Shown here in pieces: positions 30,236 through 42,070 of a stretch of 64,000 bases of DNA; the first letter of the stretch is position 1, and every line of letters starts with the position of its first letter. Below the pieces are notes generated by a model. The model ran no database searches, was not told the DNA's origin, and saw only the letters and a program-made list of their open reading frames with translations. This DNA is from Globodera rostochiensis (Eukaryota > Nematoda > Chromadorea > Rhabditida > Heteroderidae). The stretch spans positions 2,924,142-2,988,141 of the forward strand of contig JAEVLN010000005.1 in assembly GCA_018350325.1 (NCBI GenBank), read 5' to 3'. Made by a program: the position numbers and the translations under genes.

Positions 30236-31870
30236 ATGAAAAGTCTGATGACGTCATTTTGGTGCAGAATTTTTGAAATGCGTAAATTAACAAAACTGTC
30301 TGTTGTGAAATCACACTGTATTTCTTAATTCATTTCTATTGTATTTTGCTTTTTTTGGTAAAATAAATGTTTGATGAAGTTTTCTAGACCTTATTATTAG
30401 GGGCACAACTTATATGGATTAAAAAATTTCCAAATATGGACGAAATATGGATAAAAAATTCTTCAAAAATAGCAAAAAATGGACAATATTTTCCTAATTG
30501 AAGGGCGGGATCGGGATTCCAAAAACCGGGATACAATTTATTAACATTTTTAAAATAAAAATTGTTTCTGTTTTTAAAAAATATTTTGATCACAATTCGT
30601 TAATTTTGAAGCAATTTTCATAACAAAAGTTGTTAAAATCCTCAAAAAATTTTCCCGGGACTCCTCCCATTTCTAAAAAGCTTCTAAAGACACGGCCATT
30701 TTTTAACTTTTTGGTCGCATTTCAACAAAAATAACAAAATTTCTAAATTCTCTCGTGACAATTCCCCTCCCCTCAAATTTTTTTAGAAAAATCGCTGATT
30801 AAAGTCTGCACAGAAAAGCAAAACTTGGCCATAACAAGATTTTAGGAGAATTTAGTCTTTCTGAAAGTTTTTAGTATTTTCTTTGGGCCAAGTCAAACAT
30901 GATGAGAAATTCATAAATTTTTTTTCTCACAAATTACAAATTGTTTTCACTCATGAAATTTTTTTGGAGGATGATAAATGGATTTGAAAATAAAATTATA
31001 TATTTTATGATTGCCCAGTGAAGACATTGCAGAAATTTTTATTTAAAAATTTTTTGAACAGAATTTTCAACCCGACCCCGAGGTCGTCCCCGACCCCAAC
31101 ATTGCCAACCCCGACCCCAACTTTCGCACCCCCGAGGGGTCGGGGACCAACCCTAGCTGAACCTATTAAAATAGATATACAAAATTCAATTTCTACTTTG
31201 GGAAATGCGCCCATTAGGTACCATTCGGTCAATCGCCTTGTGTTTCTTAACGGTACTGAAGTGTCCCTTTTACACTGGGACTCAGTCAGTATCTAAATGA
31301 CGTCTGATCGTGACCCGTCACATCACCGGTTTAAAGGTCAAAAATAATTATTTCGTCGTTTTAACGTCACTATTCGTAACTAAAAAAATTATTTCGGAGG
31401 GTGTTCGTCACTAAAATAGTGACAAAACTATTTTGACAAAAAATGGCTTTTTCGTCACTATTTTCGCCCTGAACTCAATACCTTTTTGTCGAAAATTAAA
31501 TTCCATGTAATATGTACAGAACAATCAAGTGTAATGCTTTTTTTATTTATTTATTTTTATTTAATTTGTATTGTGGTGCCCAAACTTCTGGTGCCCAAAT
31601 TTCCTGGTGCCCAAACTTCCCGGTGCCCAAACTTCATGTCGCCTTTTAAGGATTTTAACCAAAATAGAAATAAAATATGACCCTGGTTTTGGAATTCGGA
31701 CCGGAAGCGATTAAACCGGTGCTGAATTTGAACACACTAAAGCAAATTTACGGAAAAAGCCCAAAAATAACGCCCGCGGCCTTCCGGATTGAACGGGACA
31801 AAGGGTAAAATTTGCTCCATCCGTAACCAAAAAAACGGCTTTTTAAAAATTGAATTGGCCCCAAAATGTT
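30236..31870. other. Spacer, mainly AT-rich
   Basis: A GACCCCGA/GGGGTCGGGG-rich patch lies at 31,070-31,160 and ends CCAACCCTAG; the reverse of that end recurs at 60,862-60,872, so it is probably an element terminus. A 16-17-bp unit, GGTGCCCAAACTTC, repeats four times at 31,575-31,638. A fragment of the SPRY 3' flank lies at 31,720-31,760. No gene is seen. Confidence 0.45.
31575..31638. repeat. Short minisatellite GGTGCCCAAACTTC x4
   Basis: Four adjacent units of 14-17 bases, each starting GGTGCCCAAA and ending TTCC, TTCT or TTCA. Too short to code, with no neighbours that suggest a role. Confidence 0.7.
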
Positions 31871-31883
31871 TATTCTTTCTCAC

Positions 31884-32120
31884 CCAAACGCCGTCCGTTT
31901 TTTGTGTAAATAATTTGGCCATTTTTTAAATTGACTCCGCAGCCGACGACGTCGCCGACGCCAAACGAAGGCTTTCCACGGATGAAAGGACGTCCATTGA
32001 AGTGACTACATCCCTCGACTTCGTGACCCAAAAATTCGCCCCAGTTTCCGTATGCGAAAGTGCCTTTGTGCATTCCAACCAGGGAATTCAATGGCATTTG
32101 TTTAGTCGCAAGCCCAATCA
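31884..32120 (-). pseudogene. Lone SPRY core exon
   Basis: An undamaged core exon on the minus strand reads [52 protein letters not shown] and [10 protein letters not shown], with a normal GTGAG donor at its end. No acceptor-side exon (AEKP type) is found upstream: at about 32,121 the sequence changes to unrelated DNA with a G-run. No last exon is found in the following kilobase. It is a stranded fragment, most similar to the exon at 23,773-24,020. Confidence 0.75.
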
Positions 32121-32124
32121 AATG

Positions 32125-33557
32125 CCCTCTGAAGGGGCGGACGATTATTTGTGCTTAAAAAGTGTTAATCCCCCGGAGGGGGGGGGGGGGGAGTGGCAAG
32201 GCATATTTTATTTTAGCGACATAATATGCTAAATAGTGGTGGACGGGTTAAGAAGCAATAATGGGGAAGGGATAAGTGAGCGTTGTCCAATGCGTGTCTG
32301 AACTTTTCCGCCGTGCATTTTTTGTTCCAATGCAATTACCCCCCCCCCCCCGCCCCGCCCCAAATGCCGTGAAATTTGAATGAATGTCTTCCAGCAAAAG
32401 ATCTGAAAAAACTGTTGGCGCAGCGTTGTTCAAAACTCCGTCATCCTGAGATTTTCCGAAACCCCGAGTTTTGACCGGGAAAATTGCGGGAATTTCAGTA
32501 CTTTTCAAAGATACAAGTTGTTTTTTGCGAATTCTGAATTTTTTGGTGGCAATTAAGGAAATTGGTCCAAAAATACAAATTTTGTAAAACAAAAAGGTGC
32601 CCCCGGCTCTCAACTAGGGATAAGTTGCCTTATTTTTAAGACAAATGCCATAATTTTGGGAAGTTGCCTTATTGTTTGCCATATTTCCACACTTGCCTGA
32701 CTCTATTAAAATTGTTTCAAAAAATAAAAAAGAAAGCGATTATGTGCTCAAGCCGACTCCGACCGTTTAACAACCGCCCACTTATTTGCTCTGCCATTTC
32801 CAGGCAATGGTGCGAAGCGATCATTTCGTTGAATCCGCAGGGCGCTCTGGGTGCACACTATCAAAGGCGCGGGACGGGAAACGGCGCCGACGAGCGAATC
32901 GCACGGAAGCAGACACGCCTCGTCTTCTTATATAATGTAAGGATATTTTCTTAATTATTTTTCGATGGGGTGTAAAAGAGAAAAGGAAAAGAAAAAAATT
33001 GTGAACTATTTTCTTTTACGCTCGTTTCTCTCTCCGTTCTGATTTGTTGCAATAAATTATCACACTACCTTATAACTAACAACAAGGGCGACCGGATTTT
33101 CATGTTTTCTTTGTTTTTATCATTTCGTGTTTTAGCATTTTAGTCCGCCCGGCATTTTTCCACAAAATTTCTTTACAAAAATGGCATAAATACGGAAAAT
33201 GCTTTACCGAATATTGCATTAAAAATTATTATTTGATTTTTTTTAAATTTCAATTTGAATTAAAAATCTTTTATCTAACCGATTGTCGGAATTTAGTGCC
33301 GTAATATTTGTATGTATTTGTACTCTGCTTTTGTCCTTTCTTTCTCTGTTCCTGTTTCTCTGCTCTCCCCGGCGGCGATGCGGGTCGATAATGCCTTAGG
33401 ACGTTGAGTGCCATTCTTCACTTTCCTCTTCCGCCGCCGTAATTTTTCAAATCTTTCTAATTCCTTTCCATCAAATTGAAGCAGTTCGGCAGATGGCCAA
33501 ATACCAAAAAGGTCGTTTTATGGAATTGCGCATCTGTTTTAAAATCTCCAGTTAAAG
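32125..33557. other. Spacer with one possible exon
   Basis: Homopolymers (G at 32,177-32,190; C at 32,340-32,350) bound a stretch with weak minus-strand coding character (about 32,250-32,480, not recognised). At about 32,804-32,936 a GC-rich block between a TTTCCAG acceptor and a GTAAGG donor is open (QWCEAIISLNPQGALGAHY, then ARKQTRLVFLYN) and may be an exon, but no partner exons were found. A GCGGCGATGCGGG patch lies near 33,370. The remainder is AT-rich. Confidence 0.35.
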
Positions 33558-33918
33558 GCCGACGGGCTATTCACGATTGTGCTGCTCATTTAGTTTTACT
33601 AAATTGAGTTAAATTTTTGGAACCGGTCGGGGACGCCCGACCGGGCAAAAAGTTGTCGAATAAGTTTTGGAGGCATTGACGACAGAATTTTGGTGTTGCT
33701 GAGAATTTCGGGGGGATAGAATCCAAATTGACCTTTGTTTCGATCAATTCCCAATCTCGGACCCAAATTCGAACAATTTTTTGAAAATTCACATTTATTG
33801 CTCAAAATCGATGGAAATGCATAAAATTACATCGTATAGGCAATTAATGATCGTCCTGCTTTTTGAACAATTTCGAGGCCAAAATTAATTTTAGGGAAAT
33901 TTTTGAATTTTCCGAAAT
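33558..33918. repeat. Direct repeat copy 1 with GC hairpin end
   Basis: This stretch matches 34,520-34,883 at an offset of about 962 bp. It includes CGACGGGCTAT, GGAACCGGTCGGGGACGCCC, GACCGGGC and the CCCGGACC-type dispersed repeat motif. The segment 33,610-33,790 is also repeated in reverse at 33,920-34,085. Confidence 0.7.
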
Positions 33919-34090
33919 TGTTCGAATTCGGGTCCGGGATTGGGAATTGGTCGAAACAAAGGTCAAATTGGATTCTACGCCACCGAAAATCCCCAGCAAC
34001 ACCAAAGTTCTGTCGTCAATGCCCAAAACTTCTTTGACAAAAACTTCTTTTGCCCGGTCGGGAGTGCCCGACCGGTTTCCAAAAATTAGC
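33905..34090. repeat. Inverted copy of the same repeat
   Basis: Read in reverse, this block repeats the order of 33,610-33,790: AAACCGGTCGGGCACTCCC, GACCGGGC, then the GACGACAGAA region, GAATCCAATTTGACC and CGGACCCGAATTCGAACAAT. With the copy just before it, this makes an imperfect palindrome of roughly 490 bp. Confidence 0.65.
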
Positions 34091-34159
34091 CTTTTTGACG
34101 AAGGCCTACGTTGGGCCATCATCGGGTCAGGAACCAAATGAATTTTCGAAACTGTTTGG

Positions 34160-34468
34160 GGTATTAGTGGATTTAGGGCATTGGTGAGTACTTTTTTGTA
34201 TGGGTTGCAGACAAAGGCAGAGATAGGAACAAAAGGAGTGGAAATAGTGAAGGGAATGGAGAGGAAAAGAGAAGAGGGAGAACGACAGGTGAGAGAGGCA
34301 GAGAAATGTGCAAGAGAGAGAGAGTTGACAGACAGCGCTCTCCTTTCTCTCTCTCTCTTCTCTTTTCCTCTCCATTCCTTTCACTATTTCCACTCCTTTT
34401 GTTGCTATCTCTGCCTTTGTCTGCAACCCATACAAAAAAGGACTCACCAATTCCCTAAATCAACGACC
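34160..34468. mobile_element. Hairpin MITE with arms of about 125 bp
   Basis: The left arm starts GATTTAGGGCATTGGTGAGT and runs through TGTATGGGTTGCAGACAAAG and GGAGTGGAAATAGTGAAGGG. The right arm is its reverse complement with a few changes, ending ACTCACCAATTCCCTAAATC. The loop of roughly 60 bp has AGAGAGAGAGTTGACAGACA. The element lies between the two direct repeats at 33,558 and 34,520. It is entirely non-coding and would form a long hairpin when transcribed. The insertion duplication is unclear. Confidence 0.8.
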
Positions 34469-34519
34469 ATTTATTCACCTGTGTAGCTGCGTTCGAACAC
34501 AGTCCTCGGGGACTGTGGT

Positions 34520-34883
34520 CGACGGGCTATGCACGATTGTGCTGCTCATTTAGTTTTACTAAATTGAGTTAAATTTTTGGAACCGGTCGGGGACGCCCGA
34601 CCGGGCAAAAAGTTGTCGAATAAGTTTTGGGCAGGCATTGACGACAGAATTTTGCTGTTGCTGAGAATTTCGGGGGGATAGAATCCAAATTGACCTTTGT
34701 TTCGACCAATTCCCAATCCCGGACCCAAATTCGAACAATTTTTTGAAAATTCACATTTATTGCTCAAAATCGATGGAAATGCATAAAATTACATCGTATA
34801 GGCAATTAATGATCGTCATGCTTTTTGAACAATTTCGAGGCCAAAATTAATTTTAGGGAAATTTTTGAATTTTCCAAAATTGT
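34520..34883. repeat. Direct repeat copy 2
   Basis: Second copy of the block at 33,558-33,918, with a few substitutions and small indels (for example GTTTTGGGCAGGCATTG versus GTTTTGGAGGCATTG). It ends where the HTH gene fragment begins. Confidence 0.7.
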
Positions 34884-34886
34884 TCG

Positions 34887-35554
34887 AAACACGCAATTTT
34901 TTCGCGCGCAAGTCTCTCACCCAATCCGTTAGCGTTTCGTCGAAGTCTGCGTTGGCCAATTTCCTGCCTCCACCGATTAGCCGTTTGCGCTTGGCAGAAT
35001 CCAAACTAAATTGAGTCAGAAATAATATTTAACAAGCGTTTACCTTTTTCTTAAACTCTTCTCATTTTTAATCCACTCCCGTATATTGTTTCTTCCGATG
35101 TTGTGCTGTCTGCTGGCCGCATGAATGGATGATTTTTTGGCAAATTCCAAAATGTCGAGTTTGTTCTTGATGGTCAACTGTCGGCGTTTCAATGATTGCG
35201 GTATTGTCGGCTCATCATTGTTGTCAGTTGCCTCCGAAGTTTCGCGTGCTCCGCTTTTTTGGCTAGAGGTCGGGGTTGAGTTGTCGATGTTCGCGTTTTC
35301 ATCGATGTCATCGGCGAGCCAACAGTCACAGCAGATGACCTTCGCTCCGTATCCCTCTTCTTCAGCATTCGAAAATGAGCATGGCTCAATGGCGTGACAC
35401 GGTTTGGAACATTTGAGGCAGTTGTGGGCACCGGAAGTGGGATTGTTGCAGTAGCAACAGACCTTAGTTCATAAATTTAAGACTTTTAGGAATGGTTTAG
35501 CATGTTCGAGGTTTACCAGTTTTCTGAAGAGGTAGTCGAATCGTCTCCGGAATT
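34887..35554 (-). pseudogene. Truncated Cys-rich + CENP-B/Tigger-type HTH gene
   Basis: The main exon (35044-35462) starts VCCYCNNPTSGAHNCLKCSK, with further cysteines and a histidine (PCHAIEPCS, VICCDCW) that look like a zinc-binding knuckle. It continues with an acidic Ser/Thr-rich linker and then RRQLTIKNKLDILEFAKKSS, NIGRNNIREWIKNEK. The next exon (34887-35005) joins in phase and reads AKRKRLIGGGRKLANADFDE, LTDWVRDLRAKKLRVS. This is the double HTH arrangement of CENP-B/pogo-Tigger DNA-binding regions. The frame is cut at about 34,887 by the repeat copy, so any DDE catalytic domain is missing. A short upstream ATG exon (MNSGDDSTTSSEN, about 35,514-35,554) has a GT donor, but its phase does not match. 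It is a broken transposase or a truncated transposon-derived gene. Confidence 0.65.
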
Positions 35555-35720
35555 CATATTTGAATATTAATAGGTAAATAATAACTTAAATTTGCGCTCT
35601 ATTTGTCCTGACATAAAATGAAAAATAATGAATATGCAAATAGGTAGGTAGGTACGTATGTAGATAATAACATTTTTAAGCGCCTATTTATAACATGGGA
35701 GTTTTATGACCCAAAAAGTT

Positions 35721-35748
35721 ATGGGGGTCTTCTATTAGGGGGGGGGGT
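35721..35748. repeat. G-rich CTTCTATTAG repeat at the left edge of the palindrome
   Basis: GGGGGTCTTCTATTAGGGGG is followed by more G. The same unit, in the same orientation, forms an array on the other side of the palindrome (52,737-52,905), suggesting the palindrome lies inside a pre-existing array. Confidence 0.55.
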
Positions 35749-36121
35749 CAGTAGTTACTACCCTCCATTTGACCGGGTACGGTAATGACGTCATCAGAGC
35801 CAAAAGGTACAGGAGGGTCGGTGGCCAATTGAGCGCCCGCCAGCCAGGTGAGCGCCAGGCCATTTGAGCGCCGGACAACTGAGTCCCAGAGCCCAAGCCT
35901 ATTGGCAGGGATGCTGCGCGACTTTTTTAAATTTTTTTGAAATTTCGAAATCTTAAGACGTTGGCCATCTTGCGCACTGCGCGACTTTATGCAAATTTCT
36001 TTTGCGCGAGTTACTCGCGCACCCTGCGCGACTTTTTCGAAATTTAAATCTTTAAATTTCACTCGCGCACCTGCGAGACTTTTTTTGACTTTGCCGAAAA
36101 TATTTTTAATCCGAAAAATTC

Positions 36122-36200
36122 ATCCGCTGCTGAGGGGATCCGAACCCCCGCTGCCACTGCGAGAGAGAAGGCGAGAGCACTAACCACTTGGCCATAGTGT
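36122..36200 (-). other. tRNA-like sequence in the left palindrome arm
   Basis: The minus strand reads TGGCCAAGTGGTTAGTGC (a good A box) and GGGGGTTCGGATCCCC (a T-arm with a B box). The acceptor arms and anticodon stem do not pair well. It could be a tRNA-derived internal promoter (SINE head) or a decayed Ser/Leu-type tRNA. The mirror copy is at 52,288-52,366. Confidence 0.45.
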
Positions 36201-38559
36201 ATTGGTAGCAATGGCCACTAATTGTCCCTATATGGGGGAGAATGACGTCAGCCAAAGGAAATAAACAAATTGTCTCCACTGCAGTAGTGAGTGAGGGGAT
36301 CTGCAGCCAGCAGCCAAGTTCAATCTCCTGCGCGAGCAAGGGGCTCTGCAGGCAACAGCCAAGTTCAAAGCCCTGCGCGAGCAAATATTATTTTTTAAAA
36401 TTAAAATTAAAATTATTTATTATAAAATTCAAAATTATTTACAAAATATAAAAAAATATTTATAAAATCGAAAAAATTTTCTTAATAAATCATTAAAGAA
36501 AAATCGTAAAGTAAAATTAAAAATCGAAATATAAAATAATTTAATATTTAAAATATTTTATAAATTCATAAAATTTAAAATTATTTTGTAAATAAAAAAT
36601 ATATTTATTAGATCGTTAAATCGTAAAGTAAAAATAAAAAATTGTAAATATATAATAAATTTTTTCGATTGAAATTTGAGCCCTTAGGGTATTCGCCCTG
36701 TTTATTCTTTATCCTATATTTTCTCAATAAACTTCAGCAGGGGTCAAAAAACGTAAAGTAAAATAAAAAAAGCTTTCGAGAAATATCAATTATATTATAA
36801 TAAAAGCAAGTTCAAAATTTTAAAGGGGTGTTGATTTAAATAATTAAAAGTTCAAAATATAAAACAAAATTAAATTAAAAATTTTATATTCAAACAAAAA
36901 AAAAAGAAAAATTTAATAAAAGAGAATAAAAATAAATCGGCCTCTGCCAAATATTAAACTTGGCCGTTACGTTGCAGATTTTTTAAAATCCAACTTTAAT
37001 ATACAACAGGCAGTTGGCTAAAGAAACCCAAATAAAGCAAGCGTACAGGAAATCTGTACCAATCAGCGGCCCCTTAACCATTCCGCAGCCGATCAACGAT
37101 TGTTCGAATGTCAGGCCCATCCGCTTTCTATCAATAAACTTTAGGGGTTAAATCCAACATCAAGCAGCCTTACAGTTAATCAATTGAGCGGCAGTTCAAT
37201 TCCCAAAAGTTGTCCGAAAAAGCGCTAAAGAGCAAACCCTGGAAACTTGGTCGTTCAAACGCTGCAGAATTGTTTTCAAAATCCTAATTTAATACACAGC
37301 AGGAAAGGGAAAACGGCTAAAGAGCAAAAACCCTGGCCTCTTTTGGCAGAGGGTCAAATTTAGCTGGCAAGAGATTAACCAGCGAAAGCAGAGTGGCACC
37401 CCTTAATACGTAACCAGGCTGCAGGCCAATCCGGCTCGCAGCCAATAGGGCTTATTAACACGTGTACCATTAAATTTGACCAATATCCTGCCAGCAGACG
37501 ATTCAACTAGACTGAATTCGGTTTAGATCTGGCAGGCAACAAAACAGCGAGAGGAAATGGGGGTAAATACCCTAGCACCCCGAATTTGGTTTAAAGTTGA
37601 AATTCAACCAATATCCTGCCAGCAACCGATTAAATTCGGTTTAGATCTGGTAACCAACTAAACTGCGAGGGGACAACGGGGGTAAATTCCCTAGCACCCC
37701 ATTGGCTGCAAAATAAACGCAGGATTATTAATAACAGCAAGCTCAACCATTATCACGACAACAAACGATTCAAACAGAATTCGGTGAAAGAGCTGGCAGC
37801 CAACAAAACTACCAATCAATTGCGAAGGGTCAAATTCACAATCATCCAAAGGCTGATTGACAATATCAAAGGGGCTATTAAAAGTTTAAGTTCGATCAAT
37901 AACCTGCCAACAAACGGTTGCAAACAGACTGGATTCGGCTAAGATCTGGCATACAACAAAACTGTCTCAATTCACTAGCAGGCAAAAGCTGAATTCCAAT
38001 ATCAAAGGAGTTAATCCTCCTAGCAAACGATTGACAAGCGAACTGCGCTCGGGCGTCCCCCAGCCAACCCGGGCGTGTGGCCAAATAAAGCAGGTGCCAA
38101 ACCCCTTGTTCACCCAATCTAAGCGAGTAATCAAAGGATCGCCGCCCAAATCAAAGAACACTCCAAGCCTACGGTGATTATCAAATCAGCATTACCTAAA
38201 AATTCAAAATTACCCAATCGTTGGCAGCTAGCACACAATTGCGCCCAAACTGACCGGTTAAGATCTGGCAGCTAACAAAAGTATCAATCAATTGAGCGGC
38301 TCCCCAAATTCCCAAAACTCCAAATAAGGGAATGGCAAAGGAGAATTATTCCTAAACCGAATTAAATCAATATCAGACCCCAAACGATTACAACCAAACA
38401 AATCGGTTACGAAAATCACACAAACAGAATTATTTTAGCTAACACAAATAAGAAAAATATTTAAACAAACCTTGAATCTATAAGGATTTTTTTACAAAAA
38501 CCTTCATAAATTTTGTAACGAATCGAAGATTTGGGGTTAAAATTTTCTCAATTCCCTCT

Positions 38560-39165
38560 CTTCGCTCTCTCTCTCTCCTTACTTCGCTTTCTCTCTTCCC
38601 TAACCTCATTCTCTCTCACGCTCTTTCTCGCGCTCTCTTCCCCTACCTTCTCTCTCACTTTATCTCTTTCGCGCCCTTCTCTCTCTTTCTCTCTCTGTCT
38701 GGTAGGCGTACAAAGCCGCCTGTTGCCCTAAGCTACGCTGGCAGAGCGCGGTTACGCAAAGCACACAAACATTATTGTTGGCCTATTTTTATTTTAGGTA
38801 ACAAAAAATACAATATTTAAAAAACACAAAATAATATTTGAAAAAGTTTGAATATTTAAGGATTTTTGACAAAAAATTTTTCTCATTTCCTCTTTTGCAC
38901 GGGGGTCTTTCCTTTACCTGTTCTATCTTTTTTCTCCGCCTTCTTCTCTCTCTCTCTATCCTCTCTCCCCTATACTTCTCTTGCTCTATCCTCCTATCTT
39001 TTCTCATATCGCTCTCTTCCACTTCCTTCTCTCTCTTTTTTTCTCTCTCTCTCTTTCTCTATCTCTCGCGCTCTCTCTCTCTCTCTCTCCTTCTCTCTCT
39101 CTCTCTATCTATCTTTCTCTTTCTCTTTATCTCTCCCCGCACTTCTCTCTTTCTCTCGCCCCCTG
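38560..39165. repeat. CT-rich microsatellite tracts in the left arm
   Basis: Two polypyrimidine blocks (about 38,560-38,700 and 38,900-39,165) consist of CTCTCTCT interrupted by TTACTTC, CGCGCTC and TATC. Between them lies a 180-bp AT-rich segment. Long Leu/Ser open frames across them result from composition and are not genes. Confidence 0.75.
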
Positions 39166-40539
39166 TTAGGCGGCAAACCACCATTTGGCCTAATCTGAGC
39201 AGCCAATCAATTGGTTTCAAACAATCTGAATTGTGGCAAGATCTGCAGCCAAGCAATTCCGCCGTAGGGCAGCGAGGCTATAGGCCAAATTAGCCTGCCT
39301 ACAAGGCCGGGCACTACCCAAAGCCAGCTGCAAATTAACCTAGCGCAAGGACTAATCTGAGGGGCATTATTGAAAACGGATAGTTCAATAATATTTGACC
39401 ATCAACGGTTGCAAGCAACCTGAATTGCGCAAGATCTGTAGCCAATCAATTCCGCCGTAGGGCAGTCAAAAGCTGGGTGGTAATTACAAAGGGGAATCAT
39501 TGCAAAAAGTATAGTTCAATCAATAGTCGAGCAACAAACGCGTGCAAACTATCTGAATTGGGGCAAGATCGGGCAGGCAATCAATTCAGCCGTAGGGCAA
39601 CGTTTAATTTAGCTTAAGCCCCTAAGCTGCCAATCAATGGGGAGAGAGGCCCCAAATCCAAATTCAATCAATATTTGGCAACTAACAATAGGTGCACGCA
39701 GACAGAATTCGGGCATTGGCTGCCAATTAATTCGGCGTGTGCGTAGAACAGGATAGGGGCCTATTAGGGGGGCCCAAAAACGCCTGTTGGCCCAATCAAG
39801 CTGGCAATCAAGGGTGCGAGGGGCCAAGCTTACTCGCAGTCAAACACTGGGTGTCGAGAGCAAAGGAAAATTATTGAAATATTCAAATTCAACAGATATC
39901 TTGCCAACGAGCCATTAGAACACTACTGGCGTGGGGAAAGCCGGAAGCCAATTAATTCGCAGTAAGGGTAAAGGGGTAAGAGCCCAACTTGGGGCTTGCC
40001 ATAAAATCCCGGTTGTTGCCAAATCCAGCTCGGCCATTGAGCAAGTTCAAAAGCAAATCTGCCATCCACCTTCACTGGGCGGCGCGAGTCCGGCAAGGGT
40101 CCCTCGTCATTTTCAAATACTTGGTTACTCAAATCATACTAACATTATTATTATAGTTAACACAAAAAATACAAATATTAAAAGAAACGCAAAATAATAT
40201 TTAAAAAGCTTTTAATGTTTAAAAATTTTCGACAAAATATTTTATTAATTTTTGGTAAAGTAACGTAGCTTTAACTTTGTTTACGATTTTTCTCAAACTA
40301 TCGCAAGCAGAATTATAGTAAGCGGCTAAATAGCCAAAAATTGATATTTTAGAACATTAGCAGATCCATTTTCGTACAGATAGCCCAACAAGTTGCATTT
40401 TTTAAACTTTTTGTAAGGGGCAGGCCCAAATATAGAGGTTAAAATTCTCAAAAATCGTTATTACTGCGCTTTTACGTGAAGAGACATCAAGCAAGAAATC
40501 AACAGCCATTGGATTTGCCTGCCATTGTATATCGTTTTT

Positions 40540-42070
40540 CTCTCTCCCTCTCCACCTTCTCTCTTTCTCTAAACCCTACTCTCTCTTTCTCTCTACGCCT
40601 TACTTTTATCTTTATTTCTCTCTCACCCTTACTTCTCTCTCCCACGCTTTTTCTTTTTCCCTTACTTCTCTCTCTCTCTCTTTCTCTCGCCCATACTTCT
40701 CTCTCTCACCCGTACTTCTCTCTCTCTCTCTCTCGCTCCTTTGGCTCTCTTTCTCTCTCTCCCCTATTAGGGCCTAAAAGCGCCTGTTGGCCCAATCTAA
40801 GCTACCAATCAATAGGGAAAGGGGCCAGGCCCAATCAGCCAAAATCTAGCTGGCAATGTCAAAAGGGAATTCTTGAAAAATTCAAACCCAATTAATATCC
40901 GGTCAACGAACGAGGGGAAACAATTTGCCTCGAGGGTTATTCAAGTCTATCTGCAAGCAATTGAAGGACAACCCAAATCAAATAACAGCAAAGGTTTACA
41001 GGCATTATCAAAACAAATTAATAAAAAATCAAATTTAAACAATATCTGCCAAGTAATAAACAATTGAATAAACTGAATCCGGTAATTGGCAGGCAAGTAA
41101 TTCGGCTGTAGATAAGAGGGCGTGGATAGGGCCCAAGTTAGGGAGCCTCAAGGCCCAATCTATGCTGCCAATAAATTGGGGGAGGCCTAACTTCACTAGC
41201 AGCCAAAATCTGGCGGTCAATATCAAAGAGAATTATTAACGATCTAAATTCAATCAATATCCGGCCAATAAACGATTCCAAAACAACTGAACCGGGGCTT
41301 GGTGGCAATTAATTCTGACGCAAAGTCGAACAGGATAATGCCCAAATTAGGGTAAGCCCCAAAACCGGCTGTTGCCCCTAAACTGTCCCTCAATCGGGGG
41401 AGGGCAAGATTACCGAGCAGCCAAAATTGGATTGGCAATATCAATAATTGTTGAAAAATTTAAATTTAACCAATATCGGGGCAACGGCGATTACAAACCT
41501 ACAGACTCGGGAAAAGCCAGAGGGCAATTAATTCGGCTAAAACACCGGGTGTGGGCCAAAGCTAGCAGGTAATCAATTGGGCAAGGGCCAACAGGCGAAT
41601 CTGAGACCCAGATTTTTGAATTCGTTTTGTAATTTTAACACAAAAAAATTCAAAAAGCTCGTCTTTTAAGGTAAAAAGCTTTTAATGTTTAAAAATTTTT
41701 GTTAAAATCCTTGATAAATTTTTGGGTAAAGTTTTAACGTCTAATTTTTCAGGAGCAAAATTATAGTAAGCGACAATATCTTGCAATCGCTCTCTCCCTT
41801 ACTTCTTCTTTTTTCGTTCTTTCCCCGCACTTTCTCTCTCTCTCTCTAACTCTCTCTCTTCTTTCTCGGCTCTCTACCCTTTACTTCACTGCTTTCGCGC
41901 CCCGTCTCTTTTTCTTTATCTCTGCCTTTATTTTTTCTCTCACTCTCTCTCCCCCGCGCTCCGGTTTTTTTTCCTCCGCTTACCCTCTTTCTCGTTTTTC
42001 TTAATCTCTCCTTATAACTTCTTTTTCTTTCTCTCTCCCTCTACTTCTCTTTTTCTCTTTCCTCGTCCCC
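40540..42070. repeat. Further CT tracts and long-period repeat in the left arm
   Basis: CT-rich tracts at 40,540-40,770 and 41,780-42,070 flank roughly 1 kb of the degenerate repeat. Its recurring landmarks (AATCAATATCCGG, ACTGAATCCGG, GCAAGTAATTCGGCTG, GGCCCAAGTTAGGGAGCC) return about every 250-300 bp. Confidence 0.65.

Noticed and set aside
36122..36200. Functional tRNA gene
   Set aside because: A and B boxes are good but neither the acceptor arms nor the anticodon stem pair.
38866..39198. Leu/Ser-rich open frames in CT tracts, also at 40,476-40,895, 46,472-46,787 and 49,184-49,685
   Set aside because: These are translations of CTCTCT or GAGAGA microsatellites inside the palindrome arms.
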